A stretch of 5,684 nucleotides of DNA from NCBI GenBank assembly GCA_017999235.1, contig JAGOBN010000306.1:1-5684 (forward strand), written 5' to 3'. This DNA comes from Anaerolineales bacterium. GTDB taxonomy: Bacteria; Chloroflexota; Anaerolineae; Anaerolineales; UBA6663. The position numbers and the translations under genes are program-made. The notes under the pieces were generated by a model that worked only from the letters and a program-made list of their open reading frames with translations, was not told the DNA's origin and ran no database searches. Below, piece after piece: positions 1 through 5,542 of this stretch (position 1 is the stretch's first letter; each line of letters starts with the position of its first letter).

Positions 1-1016
1 AGCCGGTCATAGGCATTGGCCACGGCAATGATGCGCGCCCCCAGGGGGATGGCGGCGCCGGCCAGCTTGTTCGGGTAGCCCAGGCCGTCATAGCGCTCAT
101 GGTGGTGGCAGATCATCAGCCCCGCCGTTTGCAGCGCCTCGATGCCGCCCAACAGCACTTGGCCCACCACCGGATGCCGCTGGATCATCGCGCGCTCCGG
201 CCCGGTCAAGCCCGTCTCGGCCTTGACGCGCAGGCTGTCCGGCAGGCTGAGCTTGCCGATATCGTGCAGGGTCGCGGCGATCTCGACATCGCGCACCTCG
301 GCCGGCTCCAGCTTCAGATGCTCGGCCATGAAGCGGGCCGTGGCCGCCACCCGCCGGGCATGGCTGCCTTCATTGCTGTCCCGCAGTTCCAGCAGGCTGG
401 CAAAGACTCGGATCGTCTCGGCGAAGCTGGTATCCAGCTTGCCATACAGCGTTTGGAGCAGATCCCGCTGGGCGGTGACCTCGGCGGTCCGTTCGGCCAC
501 GCGCCGCTCCAGCAGCTGGTTGGATTGAGCCAGCACCGCGTTCTGCGCCTGCACCTGGGCCGTCAGGCGGCGGTTCTCCTGCACCAGTTGGTATTGATCA
601 GCGGCCCGGCGCAGAGTCAGCCGCAGGTCGCCGTCCTCCCAGGGTTTGGTGATAAAACGGTACACCTGCCCGCGGTTGATGGCGTCCATGATCGCCTGCG
701 GCTCGGCGTAACCGGTGAGCATCAGGCGCACGGCGTCCGGCTGCAGCGCGCGCGCCGCTTCCAGAAACTCCGTGCCGGCCATGCGCGCCATGCGCTGGTC
801 GGACACAATCACGGCCACGGTCTCGCGGTTGAGCACCTCCACCCCTTCCAGGCCGTTGCGCGCCGTCAGCACCCGGTAGCCGTCCGGGCGCAGGGCGCGC
901 TGCAGGGCGCTGAGCACATTCGGCTCGTCGTCCACCAGCAAGATCACGGGCGGGGCCGGCGGCGGGGCGGGTTCGGGGCCGGCCGGGGCCGGCGCCACTG
1001 GGGCCAAGTCAGTCAT
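1..1016 (-). CDS. Response regulator with HD-GYP output domain (RpfG-like, putative c-di-GMP phosphodiesterase), C-terminus cut by window edge
   Basis: Direct minus-strand translation from the ATG at 1016-1014 gives 338 complete residues with no stop before base 1. Residues 5-23 are an Ala/Pro-rich lead. Residues 24-140 are a REC domain: acidic pair D29-D30, phospho-acceptor D73 (VIVSDQRM), T101 (LTGY) and K124 (TKPW). Residues 140-195 look like a coiled-coil linker (RRVAERTAEV). Residues 196 onward are an HD-GYP domain: H219 in HARRV, HDIGK at 251-255, H281, HHE at 305-307 and DGLGYP at 310-315. HD-GYP proteins hydrolyse cyclic di-GMP in the cytoplasm; phosphorylation of REC by the upstream kinase presumably controls this. 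The start overlaps the kinase stop (ATGA), with GGAGG 10 nt upstream. Oddities are Asn334 where most members have Asp (VAD..D appears as VANAYD), and Ala77 where QRMP is usual. Enzymatic activity is inferred; the family assignment is secure. Confidence 0.95.
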   Translation of the reverse strand, partial: MTDLAPVAPAPAGPEPAPPPAPPVILLVDDEPNVLSALQRALRPDGYRVLTARNGLEGVEVLNRETVAVIVSDQRMARMAGTEFLEAARALQPDAVRLMLTGYAEPQAIMDAINRGQVYRFITKPWEDGDLRLTLRRAADQYQLVQENRRLTAQVQAQNAVLAQSNQLLERRVAERTAEVTAQRDLLQTLYGKLDTSFAETIRVFASLLELRDSNEGSHARRVAATARFMAEHLKLEPAEVRDVEIAATLHDIGKLSLPDSLRVKAETGLTGPERAMIQRHPVVGQVLLGGIEALQTAGLMICHHHERYDGLGYPNKLAGAAIPLGARIIAVANAYDR

Positions 1017-3622
1017 GGGGTCTGCGCCTCCGCGCTGTCGGCGTGCGGCCCGTGAATGGGGAGATAGATCGTGAAGGTGGTGCCGTGGCCTACCTGGCTG
1101 GCGACGTCAATTTGCCCGCCGTGTTCCTGGACGATGCCATACACCACGCTCAACCCCAGACCGGTGCCCTGGCCGATTTCCTTGGTGGTGAAGAACGGCT
1201 CGAACATGTGCGCGGCCGTCTCGCGCGGGATGCCGGGGCCGTTGTCCTGAATAGCGATGGCCACGTAATCCTCCAAAGCGCGCGTGCGGAGCGTGATCTG
1301 GCCGTTGTGCTCGATGGCCTGGGCGGCGTTGACCAGGATGTTGATAAACACCTGGCCCAGCCGGGATGGGTTGCAGCACACCTCGGGCAGTTCGCCGTAA
1401 TCGCGTTCGACGGTGGCCTTGTATTTGATCTCGTTCCAGGCGATCTTGAGCGCGCTTTCCAGCCCCTTATGCAGATCGGCGTAGCGCATCTCGGCGCTCT
1501 GGTCCGAGCGGGCAAAGTTTTTCAGGCTGACGACGATGCTTTGCACGCGCTCGACGCCCTCCTGGGATTCGGCCACCGCCTGCCCCATGTCCTGCAGGAG
1601 GAAGTCCACGTCATGGCCGGCCTCGCACTGGGCCAGCCGAGGGTCGCCGGCCAGCGTCTGGCGGAAGCCCGTAATCAGCGCCCCCACCTCTTCGTTATAA
1701 CGGCTGAGGGTGCTTAAGTTGCTGTGGATAAAGCCCAGCGGGTTGTTGATCTCGTGGGCGACGCCGGCGGCCAATTGGCCGAGCGAGGCCAGCTTTTCGG
1801 ACTGCATCAGCCGGGCCTGCCAGCTGCGCTCGTCGGTGACATCGCGCACCACCAGCACCCCGCCGCCGGCCTGCACCGGGTTGAGAGCCACTTGAAAGGT
1901 CCGGCCCCGCCGGCCGCCGGTCACCTCCAGCGTCCCCGCCTTCCGGCCGGCCGCCTCGGCCAGCGCCGCGCCCTGCGGCGTCTGCGGACCGCACAAGGCG
2001 TCGGCGGCGTTCTGGTTGAGCAGCGCCGTCGGGCTGGTTTCCAACATGCGCGCCAGCGCGAAGTTGGAGCGGATAATCCGGAAGCGCTCGTCGTGCAGGG
2101 CCACGCCCTCCGCCAGCGAATCGAAGGTCAGCTCCCATTCGGATTTGGCGCGCGTCACCTGCTGGAACAGGCGCGCATTCTTCAGCGCCAGAGCGATGCC
2201 GCCGGCCACCGTCTGCAGAGTGGCCAGGTCGCCGGCGTTGAAGGCCCCCGGCTTGTCACTCTCGGCCATCAACACCCCGGCCACTTCGCCCTTCAAGCTC
2301 AGCGGCGCCGCCACCACGCTGCCGGCGCGGCCGCCGGCGTCCGGCTCCGCCGCCAAATCCGCCACCCACAAGCATTGCCCCTGGGCGATCACCCGGCGGG
2401 GAAAATCGGCGGACCCGCTCACCGACCCAGGCTGCGGAAACCCAGCGCTGACCGTGGGGCGCAGTTCGTCGCCCGCCACCAGCCAGACGCTGACCCGGCT
2501 GAACCCAAACGCCGTCTGCAGGCGCTGCGCCACGATCGTCAGCAGGGTGCGCTCGTCCAGGCTCTCCAGCGTCACCTGGTCCACCTCGTGGATCATCTTC
2601 AGCCGCACCTGCTCCTGCTTCAACTGCTGGGCGCGCTGGTTGACTTCGGTATATAAGCGGGCGTTCTCCAGCGCGATCGCGGCCCAGGACGCGAACAGGG
2701 TCAGCCGTTTCTCATCCCCCTCCGTGAACGGGTCCCCGATCTTGTTGATGGCCTCCAACACCCCCAGGATGTGCTCTTTCACTTTCAGCGGCACGGCCAA
2801 GATGGAGCGGGTGTTGAAGCCGGCGCTCTTATCCACGCCGGCGTAGAAGCGGGTATCGGCGGCGGTGTCGGCGATGGTCACCGTCTGGCCGGTTTGCACC
2901 ACCCAGCCGGCCACGCCCTGCCCGCGCGGGATACGCACCTGGGCCAGATTCCCGGCGGCCAGCCCGCCCGAGGCGGCGCGGAACACCAGTTCGCCGGTGG
3001 CCGGCTCCACCAGCAGCACCGAGGTGGCTTCCACCCCCAGGGCGGCCTTGACTCGCACCAGGATCAATTCCAAGACCTGATCCAAATCCAGGGTGGAGGT
3101 CACATCGCGGGCGATCTCATCCAGCAGCGCGAACTCACGCAGGCCGATCAGAGACTGCTCCGCCTGGTGGAGCCGCTGCAGCGCGGGATGATCGGGCTGT
3201 TCCCATTCCGCGCCGGCCCCCAGTTCCACCTGATCAAAACCGCGCTCGATGAACTGCCGGGCGAGCGCTTCGGCCGCCGGCCCCAGGCGCGCCGCCGTCA
3301 CCAGTTCGTGATAGGCGCGCCGGCCGGCTTGCAGGCCGCGCAGCAGGCAGGTGAAAGCCGCACCGCGCGCGCGCAGCTGCTGGGCGTGTTGGCGGCCCGC
3401 CTCCCCCAACGGCGCCAGCGCCGCTTCCGGAAAGCCGGGCTCCAGCCCGGACCCCGGCGCAGCCAAGACCTGTAGAAAAGCCTGCACCACGCACGGAATG
3501 AGCACCGCCCCGCTCTCGGCCGGCGCGGCGGCCTGGCCGGCCAGCCGGTCATATAATATTTGACGCCACGCTGGGGAATGGAGCGGCGGCGCCAGCGCCT
3601 CCGCGGCAGGCAGATGAGTCAT
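1013..3622 (-). CDS. Cytosolic hybrid-input sensor histidine kinase (RsbRD-like N-terminus, GAF-GAF-PAS-HisKA-HATPase)
   Basis: An 869-residue kinase with no signal peptide or membrane segment, so it should sense in the cytoplasm. Domains (numbered from the ATG at 3622): about 10-145, a helical region resembling the RsbRD N-terminal domain; about 170-321 GAF 1 (ending LENARLYTEV); about 352-487 GAF 2 (ending LKNARLF); about 493-597 PAS; then HisKA with H-box GVAHEINNPLGF and phospho-acceptor H623. The ATPase domain has the N-box around N765 (NILVNAAQAI), the G1 box DNGPGIP from D793, the F-box FEPFFTTK at 807-814 and the G2 box GQGTGLGL at 817-824. All catalytic boxes are intact. The H-box style and a long insert before the second HisKA helix resemble NtrB-like kinases. 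An in-frame GTG at 3631 exists, but it lies inside the Shine-Dalgarno-like AAGGTGA, so the ATG at 3622 is preferred. The adjoining REC-HD-GYP gene is the obvious phospho-transfer partner. The GAF/PAS ligand cannot be read from the sequence. Confidence 0.95.
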   Translation of the reverse strand: MTHLPAAEALAPPLHSPAWRQILYDRLAGQAAAPAESGAVLIPCVVQAFLQVLAAPGSGLEPGFPEAALAPLGEAGRQHAQQLRARGAAFTCLLRGLQAGRRAYHELVTAARLGPAAEALARQFIERGFDQVELGAGAEWEQPDHPALQRLHQAEQSLIGLREFALLDEIARDVTSTLDLDQVLELILVRVKAALGVEATSVLLVEPATGELVFRAASGGLAAGNLAQVRIPRGQGVAGWVVQTGQTVTIADTAADTRFYAGVDKSAGFNTRSILAVPLKVKEHILGVLEAINKIGDPFTEGDEKRLTLFASWAAIALENARLYTEVNQRAQQLKQEQVRLKMIHEVDQVTLESLDERTLLTIVAQRLQTAFGFSRVSVWLVAGDELRPTVSAGFPQPGSVSGSADFPRRVIAQGQCLWVADLAAEPDAGGRAGSVVAAPLSLKGEVAGVLMAESDKPGAFNAGDLATLQTVAGGIALALKNARLFQQVTRAKSEWELTFDSLAEGVALHDERFRIIRSNFALARMLETSPTALLNQNAADALCGPQTPQGAALAEAAGRKAGTLEVTGGRRGRTFQVALNPVQAGGGVLVVRDVTDERSWQARLMQSEKLASLGQLAAGVAHEINNPLGFIHSNLSTLSRYNEEVGALITGFRQTLAGDPRLAQCEAGHDVDFLLQDMGQAVAESQEGVERVQSIVVSLKNFARSDQSAEMRYADLHKGLESALKIAWNEIKYKATVERDYGELPEVCCNPSRLGQVFINILVNAAQAIEHNGQITLRTRALEDYVAIAIQDNGPGIPRETAAHMFEPFFTTKEIGQGTGLGLSVVYGIVQEHGGQIDVASQVGHGTTFTIYLPIHGPHADSAEAQTP
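1027..1031 (-). promoter_or_regulatory. Ribosome binding site of the HD-GYP response regulator, inside the kinase gene
   Basis: The minus strand reads GGAGG within the last codons of the kinase, 10 nt before the ATG at 1016. Together with the ATGA stop/start overlap (1013-1016) it supports this start and suggests that translation of the regulator is coupled to that of the kinase. Confidence 0.7.
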
Positions 3623-3627
3623 ACCGG

Positions 3628-3636
3628 TCACCTTCC
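3628..3636 (-). promoter_or_regulatory. Ribosome binding site deciding the kinase start
   Basis: The minus strand reads GGAAGGTGA, followed by 5 nt and the ATG at 3622-3620. AAGGTGA is a good match to the 16S anti-Shine-Dalgarno complement. The upstream in-frame GTG (3631-3629) lies within this motif and would have no binding site of its own, which argues for the ATG as the true start. Confidence 0.7.
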
Positions 3637-3689
3637 AGCCTGGTCGGCCCGGTGAGGCGGTCAGCGCCCACCCAGGCCCAGGATGAGGT

Positions 3690-3740
3690 CATTTTAAGTA
3701 GCCGACCCGCTTAAAACAGTAAACCTTTGATAAAACTAGA
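3690..3740. promoter_or_regulatory. AT-rich divergent control region with TTTTAAG-N11-CTTAAAA inverted repeat
   Basis: This is the only clearly AT-rich stretch in the central, very GC-rich region, and it lies between two divergently transcribed genes. It contains a perfect 7-bp inverted repeat, TTTTAAG at 3692-3698 and CTTAAAA at 3710-3716, with an 11-bp spacer, the geometry of an operator for a dimeric regulator. On the minus strand TAAAAT (3696-3691) matches the -10 consensus at 5 of 6 positions for the kinase operon, but no convincing -35 lies 16-18 bp upstream. On the plus strand TTGATA (3727-3732) resembles a -35 box but faces GC-rich sequence where a -10 is expected. The region is probably regulatory; exact promoter boxes are uncertain. 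Confidence 0.4.
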
Positions 3741-3750
3741 GGACGCATCC

Positions 3751-3782
3751 CCGCCGGCCCGGCGAGCCGAGCAGGCCGGCGG
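3751..3782. repeat. GC-rich inverted repeat (9-bp perfect arms, 14-nt loop) upstream of ribA
   Basis: CCGCCGGCC at 3751-3759 is the exact reverse complement of GGCCGGCGG at 3774-3782. The loop contains a further short CGGC/GCCG pairing. A separate perfect 12-bp palindrome, GCCGCCGGCGGC, lies just downstream at 3792-3803. There is no T-tract after either, so a simple intrinsic terminator is unlikely. If transcribed, the hairpin could sit in the ribA leader; otherwise it may be only a product of high GC content. Confidence 0.4.
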
Positions 3783-3787
3783 ACCGC

Positions 3788-3816
3788 TTGCGCCGCCGGC
3801 GGCTCTTCGCCATACT
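3788..3816 (+). promoter_or_regulatory. Weak sigma-70-type promoter candidate for the ribA operon
   Basis: TTGCGC (3788-3793) and CATACT (3811-3816) are separated by exactly 17 bp. They match the -35 and -10 consensus at 3 of 6 and 4 of 6 positions. A start near 3823 would give a leader of about 32 nt to the ribA ATG. The spacer contains the 12-bp GC palindrome at 3792-3803. The matches are weak and could arise by chance; the AT-rich island upstream is the alternative promoter site. Confidence 0.25.
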
Positions 3817-3843
3817 GGACGCCGGGCCGCGTGAACCGCATTC

Positions 3844-3849
3844 AAGGAG
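3844..3849 (+). promoter_or_regulatory. Ribosome binding site of ribA, deciding its start
   Basis: AAGGAG lies 5 nt before the ATG at 3855. An in-frame GTG at 3831 would add eight residues, but it has no binding site at the right distance, so the ATG at 3855 is preferred. Confidence 0.8.
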
Positions 3850-3854
3850 TCTGC

Positions 3855-4610
3855 ATGTCCGGTCAACATCTGCCGATCGAGGCCTTACTTGACGAAAACC
3901 GCCAGCACGAGTGCGAGGGGGTGGGCGAACACCACATCTGCGTTAAAATCGCGTCCATCGCCGAACTGCCCACCCGCTTCGGCGATTTTCACATCGTGGC
4001 GTTTTGGAACAACCGGGACGGCAAGGAGCACGCCGCCATCGTGCGCGGCGATGTCACCCACGCGGAGGAGGTCCCGGTGCGCCTGCACTCCGAGTGCCTG
4101 ACCGGCGACGCGCTGGGCTCGCTGCGCTGCGATTGCCGCGATCAACTGGAGGCCGCCTTGACCAAGATTGGGGCGCTGGAGCGCGGCATCGTGCTGTACC
4201 TGCGTCAGGAGGGCCGCGGCATCGGCTTTCTCAACAAGATCCGCGCGTACGGCCTGCAGGATTACGGCTATGACACGGTGGAGGCCAACCAGGCGCTGGG
4301 CTTCCGCGACGACGAGCGCGACTATGCCGTGGCCGCGCACATGCTGATGTCGCTGCGCGTCAAATCCATCCAGCTGATGACCAACAACCCGCGCAAATAC
4401 AACGATCTCACCCGCTATGGGATCCAGATCACGGGCCGGCTGCCGCATGTCATTGCGCCCAACCCGCACAACGAGTTCTACCTGCGGACCAAGGCCGAAA
4501 AATCCGGCCATCTCATTGATTTCACCGGCCACGCCCGTCTGCAAGACCAGCTGGATCGGCCGGTGATCGTGGGCATGGCCCCCGATCAGATCGACGCCCT
4601 GAATGCCTGA
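3855..4610 (+). CDS. ribA: GTP cyclohydrolase II
   Basis: The 251-residue protein carries the complete GTP cyclohydrolase II signature. This enzyme opens the GTP ring, releasing formate and pyrophosphate, as the first committed step of riboflavin (FMN/FAD) synthesis in the cytoplasm. The zinc-binding cysteines are C81, C92 and C94 (HSECLTGDALGSLRCDC). The nucleotide-binding loop is RQEGRGIG (117-124). Y132 (KIRAY) and R155 (DDERD) correspond to Tyr105 and Arg128 of the E. coli enzyme as I recall it. The conserved TNNPRK and the TKAEKSGHL end of the core are present. It is a stand-alone enzyme, not fused to a RibB (DHBP synthase) domain. It is longer than the roughly 196-residue E. coli RibA because of about 28 extra residues at the N-terminus and about 30 after GHLI, neither of recognised function. 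It heads a plus-strand run with arfB 20 nt downstream. No riboflavin neighbours (ribB, ribD, ribE, ribH) are visible in the window. Confidence 0.96.
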   Translation: MSGQHLPIEALLDENRQHECEGVGEHHICVKIASIAELPTRFGDFHIVAFWNNRDGKEHAAIVRGDVTHAEEVPVRLHSECLTGDALGSLRCDCRDQLEAALTKIGALERGIVLYLRQEGRGIGFLNKIRAYGLQDYGYDTVEANQALGFRDDERDYAVAAHMLMSLRVKSIQLMTNNPRKYNDLTRYGIQITGRLPHVIAPNPHNEFYLRTKAEKSGHLIDFTGHARLQDQLDRPVIVGMAPDQIDALNA

Positions 4611-4630
4611 AGCGCGCCGCGCCCGGCCCC

Positions 4631-5056
4631 ATGCTTGAAATCACGCCCACCCTCTCCGTGCCGGACAGCGAATTGGAGGAGACCTTTGTGCGCGCCTCCG
4701 GCCCCGGCGGGCAAAACGTCAACAAAGTGGCCACCGCCGTCCAACTGCGCTTCGACGTCCAGCGCTCGCCGTCCTTGCCGGCCGAGGTGCGCGCGCGTTT
4801 GCTGACGCTGGCCGCCGGCCGGCTGACCACGGACGGTGTCTTGATCATCGAAGCGCGCCGCTTTCGGACACAGGAGCAGAACCGCCGGGAGGCGCGCACC
4901 CGGCTGAGCGCGCTCATCCGCCGCGCCGCCGAACCGCCGCGCCCGCGCCGGGCCACCCGCGTGCCGGCCGCCACCCGGCAGAAGCGGCTGGAGGGCAAGC
5001 GCCGGCGTGCCCAGGTCAAGCGCCTGCGCGGCAGCCGGCCCGAGCCGGAGGGCTAA
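4631..5056 (+). CDS. arfB: Peptidyl-tRNA hydrolase ArfB, alternative ribosome-rescue factor (release-factor GGQ family)
   Basis: The 141-residue protein is almost the same length as E. coli ArfB (YaeJ, 140). It has the catalytic GGQ motif at residues 26-28 within RASGPGGQNVNK, the same position as in E. coli. The fold is the class-I release-factor catalytic domain without the codon-recognition domains (residues about 1-98). A flexible, strongly basic tail follows (about 98-138, rich in Arg/Lys, including KRLEGKRRRAQVKRLRG). In known ArfB this tail enters the empty mRNA channel of stalled ribosomes, and GGQ then hydrolyses the peptidyl-tRNA. The start at 4631 is supported by co-linear alignment with E. 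coli from the first residue. However, no good Shine-Dalgarno lies in the 20-nt gap after ribA, so translation may depend on re-initiation. The downstream membrane-protein gene starts 1 nt after the stop. Confidence 0.95.
   Translation: MLEITPTLSVPDSELEETFVRASGPGGQNVNKVATAVQLRFDVQRSPSLPAEVRARLLTLAAGRLTTDGVLIIEARRFRTQEQNRREARTRLSALIRRAAEPPRPRRATRVPAATRQKRLEGKRRRAQVKRLRGSRPEPEG
5047..5051 (+). promoter_or_regulatory. Ribosome binding site of the small membrane protein, inside the arfB end
   Basis: GGAGG lies in the last arfB codons, 6 nt before the ATG at 5058. This favours that start over the in-frame upstream ATG at 5007, which would add 17 non-hydrophobic residues and overlap arfB by 50 bp. 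Confidence 0.7.
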
Positions 5057-5057
5057 G

Positions 5058-5483
5058 ATGCCGCTCCCGCGCCGTCAAATCGCCGTAGCCGGCGCGCGGC
5101 TGGCGGTGGGACTGGTGGGCGCCGTCAACGTGGCCTGCGCCCTGGCCTTTCTGTTCCAACCGGAGCGTTACACCGCCGCCTTTGAAGTGGCCGGCCGGCC
5201 GGGACAGGTCATGGTGCAGGCGTTGGGGCTGGCTTTTCTGATGTGGAACGCCACCTACCCGCCCGTGCTGTGGAACCCGGAACGCCAGCGCGCGCTCCTG
5301 AGCGTGATCGTGGCCCAGCAGGCGCTGGGGCTGGCCGGCGAAACCTGGCTGTGGTGGCAGCTCCCGCCGGCCCATACTGCCTTGGCGGCCACCGGCCTGC
5401 GCTTCATTCTCTTTGACGGAGCGGGTCTGCTGCTGCTCGGCGCCGCGCGGGCCGGGCTGAGCGCCTGGGGCGTAAAAACCTAG
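5058..5483 (+). CDS. Small integral membrane protein of unknown function, four predicted transmembrane segments
   Basis: I do not recognise this 141-residue protein. It begins with a short basic stretch (MPLPRRQ) and has four hydrophobic segments, at about residues 8-33, 50-72, 79-101 and 107-130. An N-terminal signal anchor with four helices, rather than a cleaved signal, seems likely. Features that might identify a family are a QPERY motif after the first helix, a WNATYPPVLWNPER stretch at the end of the second, ETWLWWQ at the end of the third, and an RFILFDGAG segment in the fourth. The layout vaguely recalls small DoxX-like or DUF-type four-helix membrane proteins, but I cannot assign it. 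The start is fixed by GGAGG 6 nt upstream and by the 1-nt gap from arfB, so it is probably translated from the same transcript. The gene ends at a TAG whose last base begins the terminator stem. Confidence 0.8.
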   Translation: MPLPRRQIAVAGARLAVGLVGAVNVACALAFLFQPERYTAAFEVAGRPGQVMVQALGLAFLMWNATYPPVLWNPERQRALLSVIVAQQALGLAGETWLWWQLPPAHTALAATGLRFILFDGAGLLLLGAARAGLSAWGVKT

Positions 5484-5515
5484 GCGGGGCGGCCGCTGCG
5501 CGCAACCGCCCCGCC
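5483..5515. terminator. Probable bidirectional intrinsic terminator between convergent genes
   Basis: GGCGGGGCGG (5483-5492) and CCGCCCCGCC (5506-5515) form a perfect 10-bp GC-rich stem with a 13-nt loop. The stem begins at the last base of the membrane-protein stop codon. On the plus strand there is no immediate T-run; the nearest T-rich sequence is at about 5537-5544. Read on the minus strand, the stem is followed after 4 nt by TTTTT (5478-5474). The hairpin therefore looks better suited to ending the minus-strand gene on its right, while probably also stopping the ribA-arfB run. Confidence 0.7.
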
Positions 5516-5542
5516 CTCAATCGCTTCCCCCTCGGATTTGAT

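Noticed and set aside
99..1055. A 318-codon plus-strand open frame opposite the HD-GYP regulator
   Set aside because: It is antisense to a gene with a full set of REC and HD-GYP motifs. Its product is rich in His, Gln, Arg and Gly with no domain pattern, as expected for a shadow frame in GC-rich DNA.
1724..2656. Long plus-strand open frames (310 and 276 codons, also 1043-1717 and 2771-3475) opposite the histidine kinase
   Set aside because: All lie antisense to an intact kinase with every catalytic box. They have no recognisable motifs and no binding sites, so they are shadows of codon bias.
3622..3692. A small upstream open frame starting at the minus-strand ATG at 3692-3690, overlapping the kinase start out of frame
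   Set aside because: It has no convincing ribosome binding site, overlaps the probable -10 region and is likely not transcribed.
3733..3854. FMN riboswitch upstream of ribA
   Set aside because: Only generic CCGGCGG-like runs are present. The conserved GGGTGAAA-type block and the paired stems of the FMN element could not be found by reading.
3885..4544. A 219-codon minus-strand open frame opposite ribA
   Set aside because: It is antisense to a highly conserved enzyme, and its translation shows no family features.
4522..5019. A 165-codon minus-strand open frame opposite arfB
   Set aside because: Its product is a low-complexity Arg/Ser-rich sequence, antisense to a GGQ protein that aligns end to end with known ArfB.
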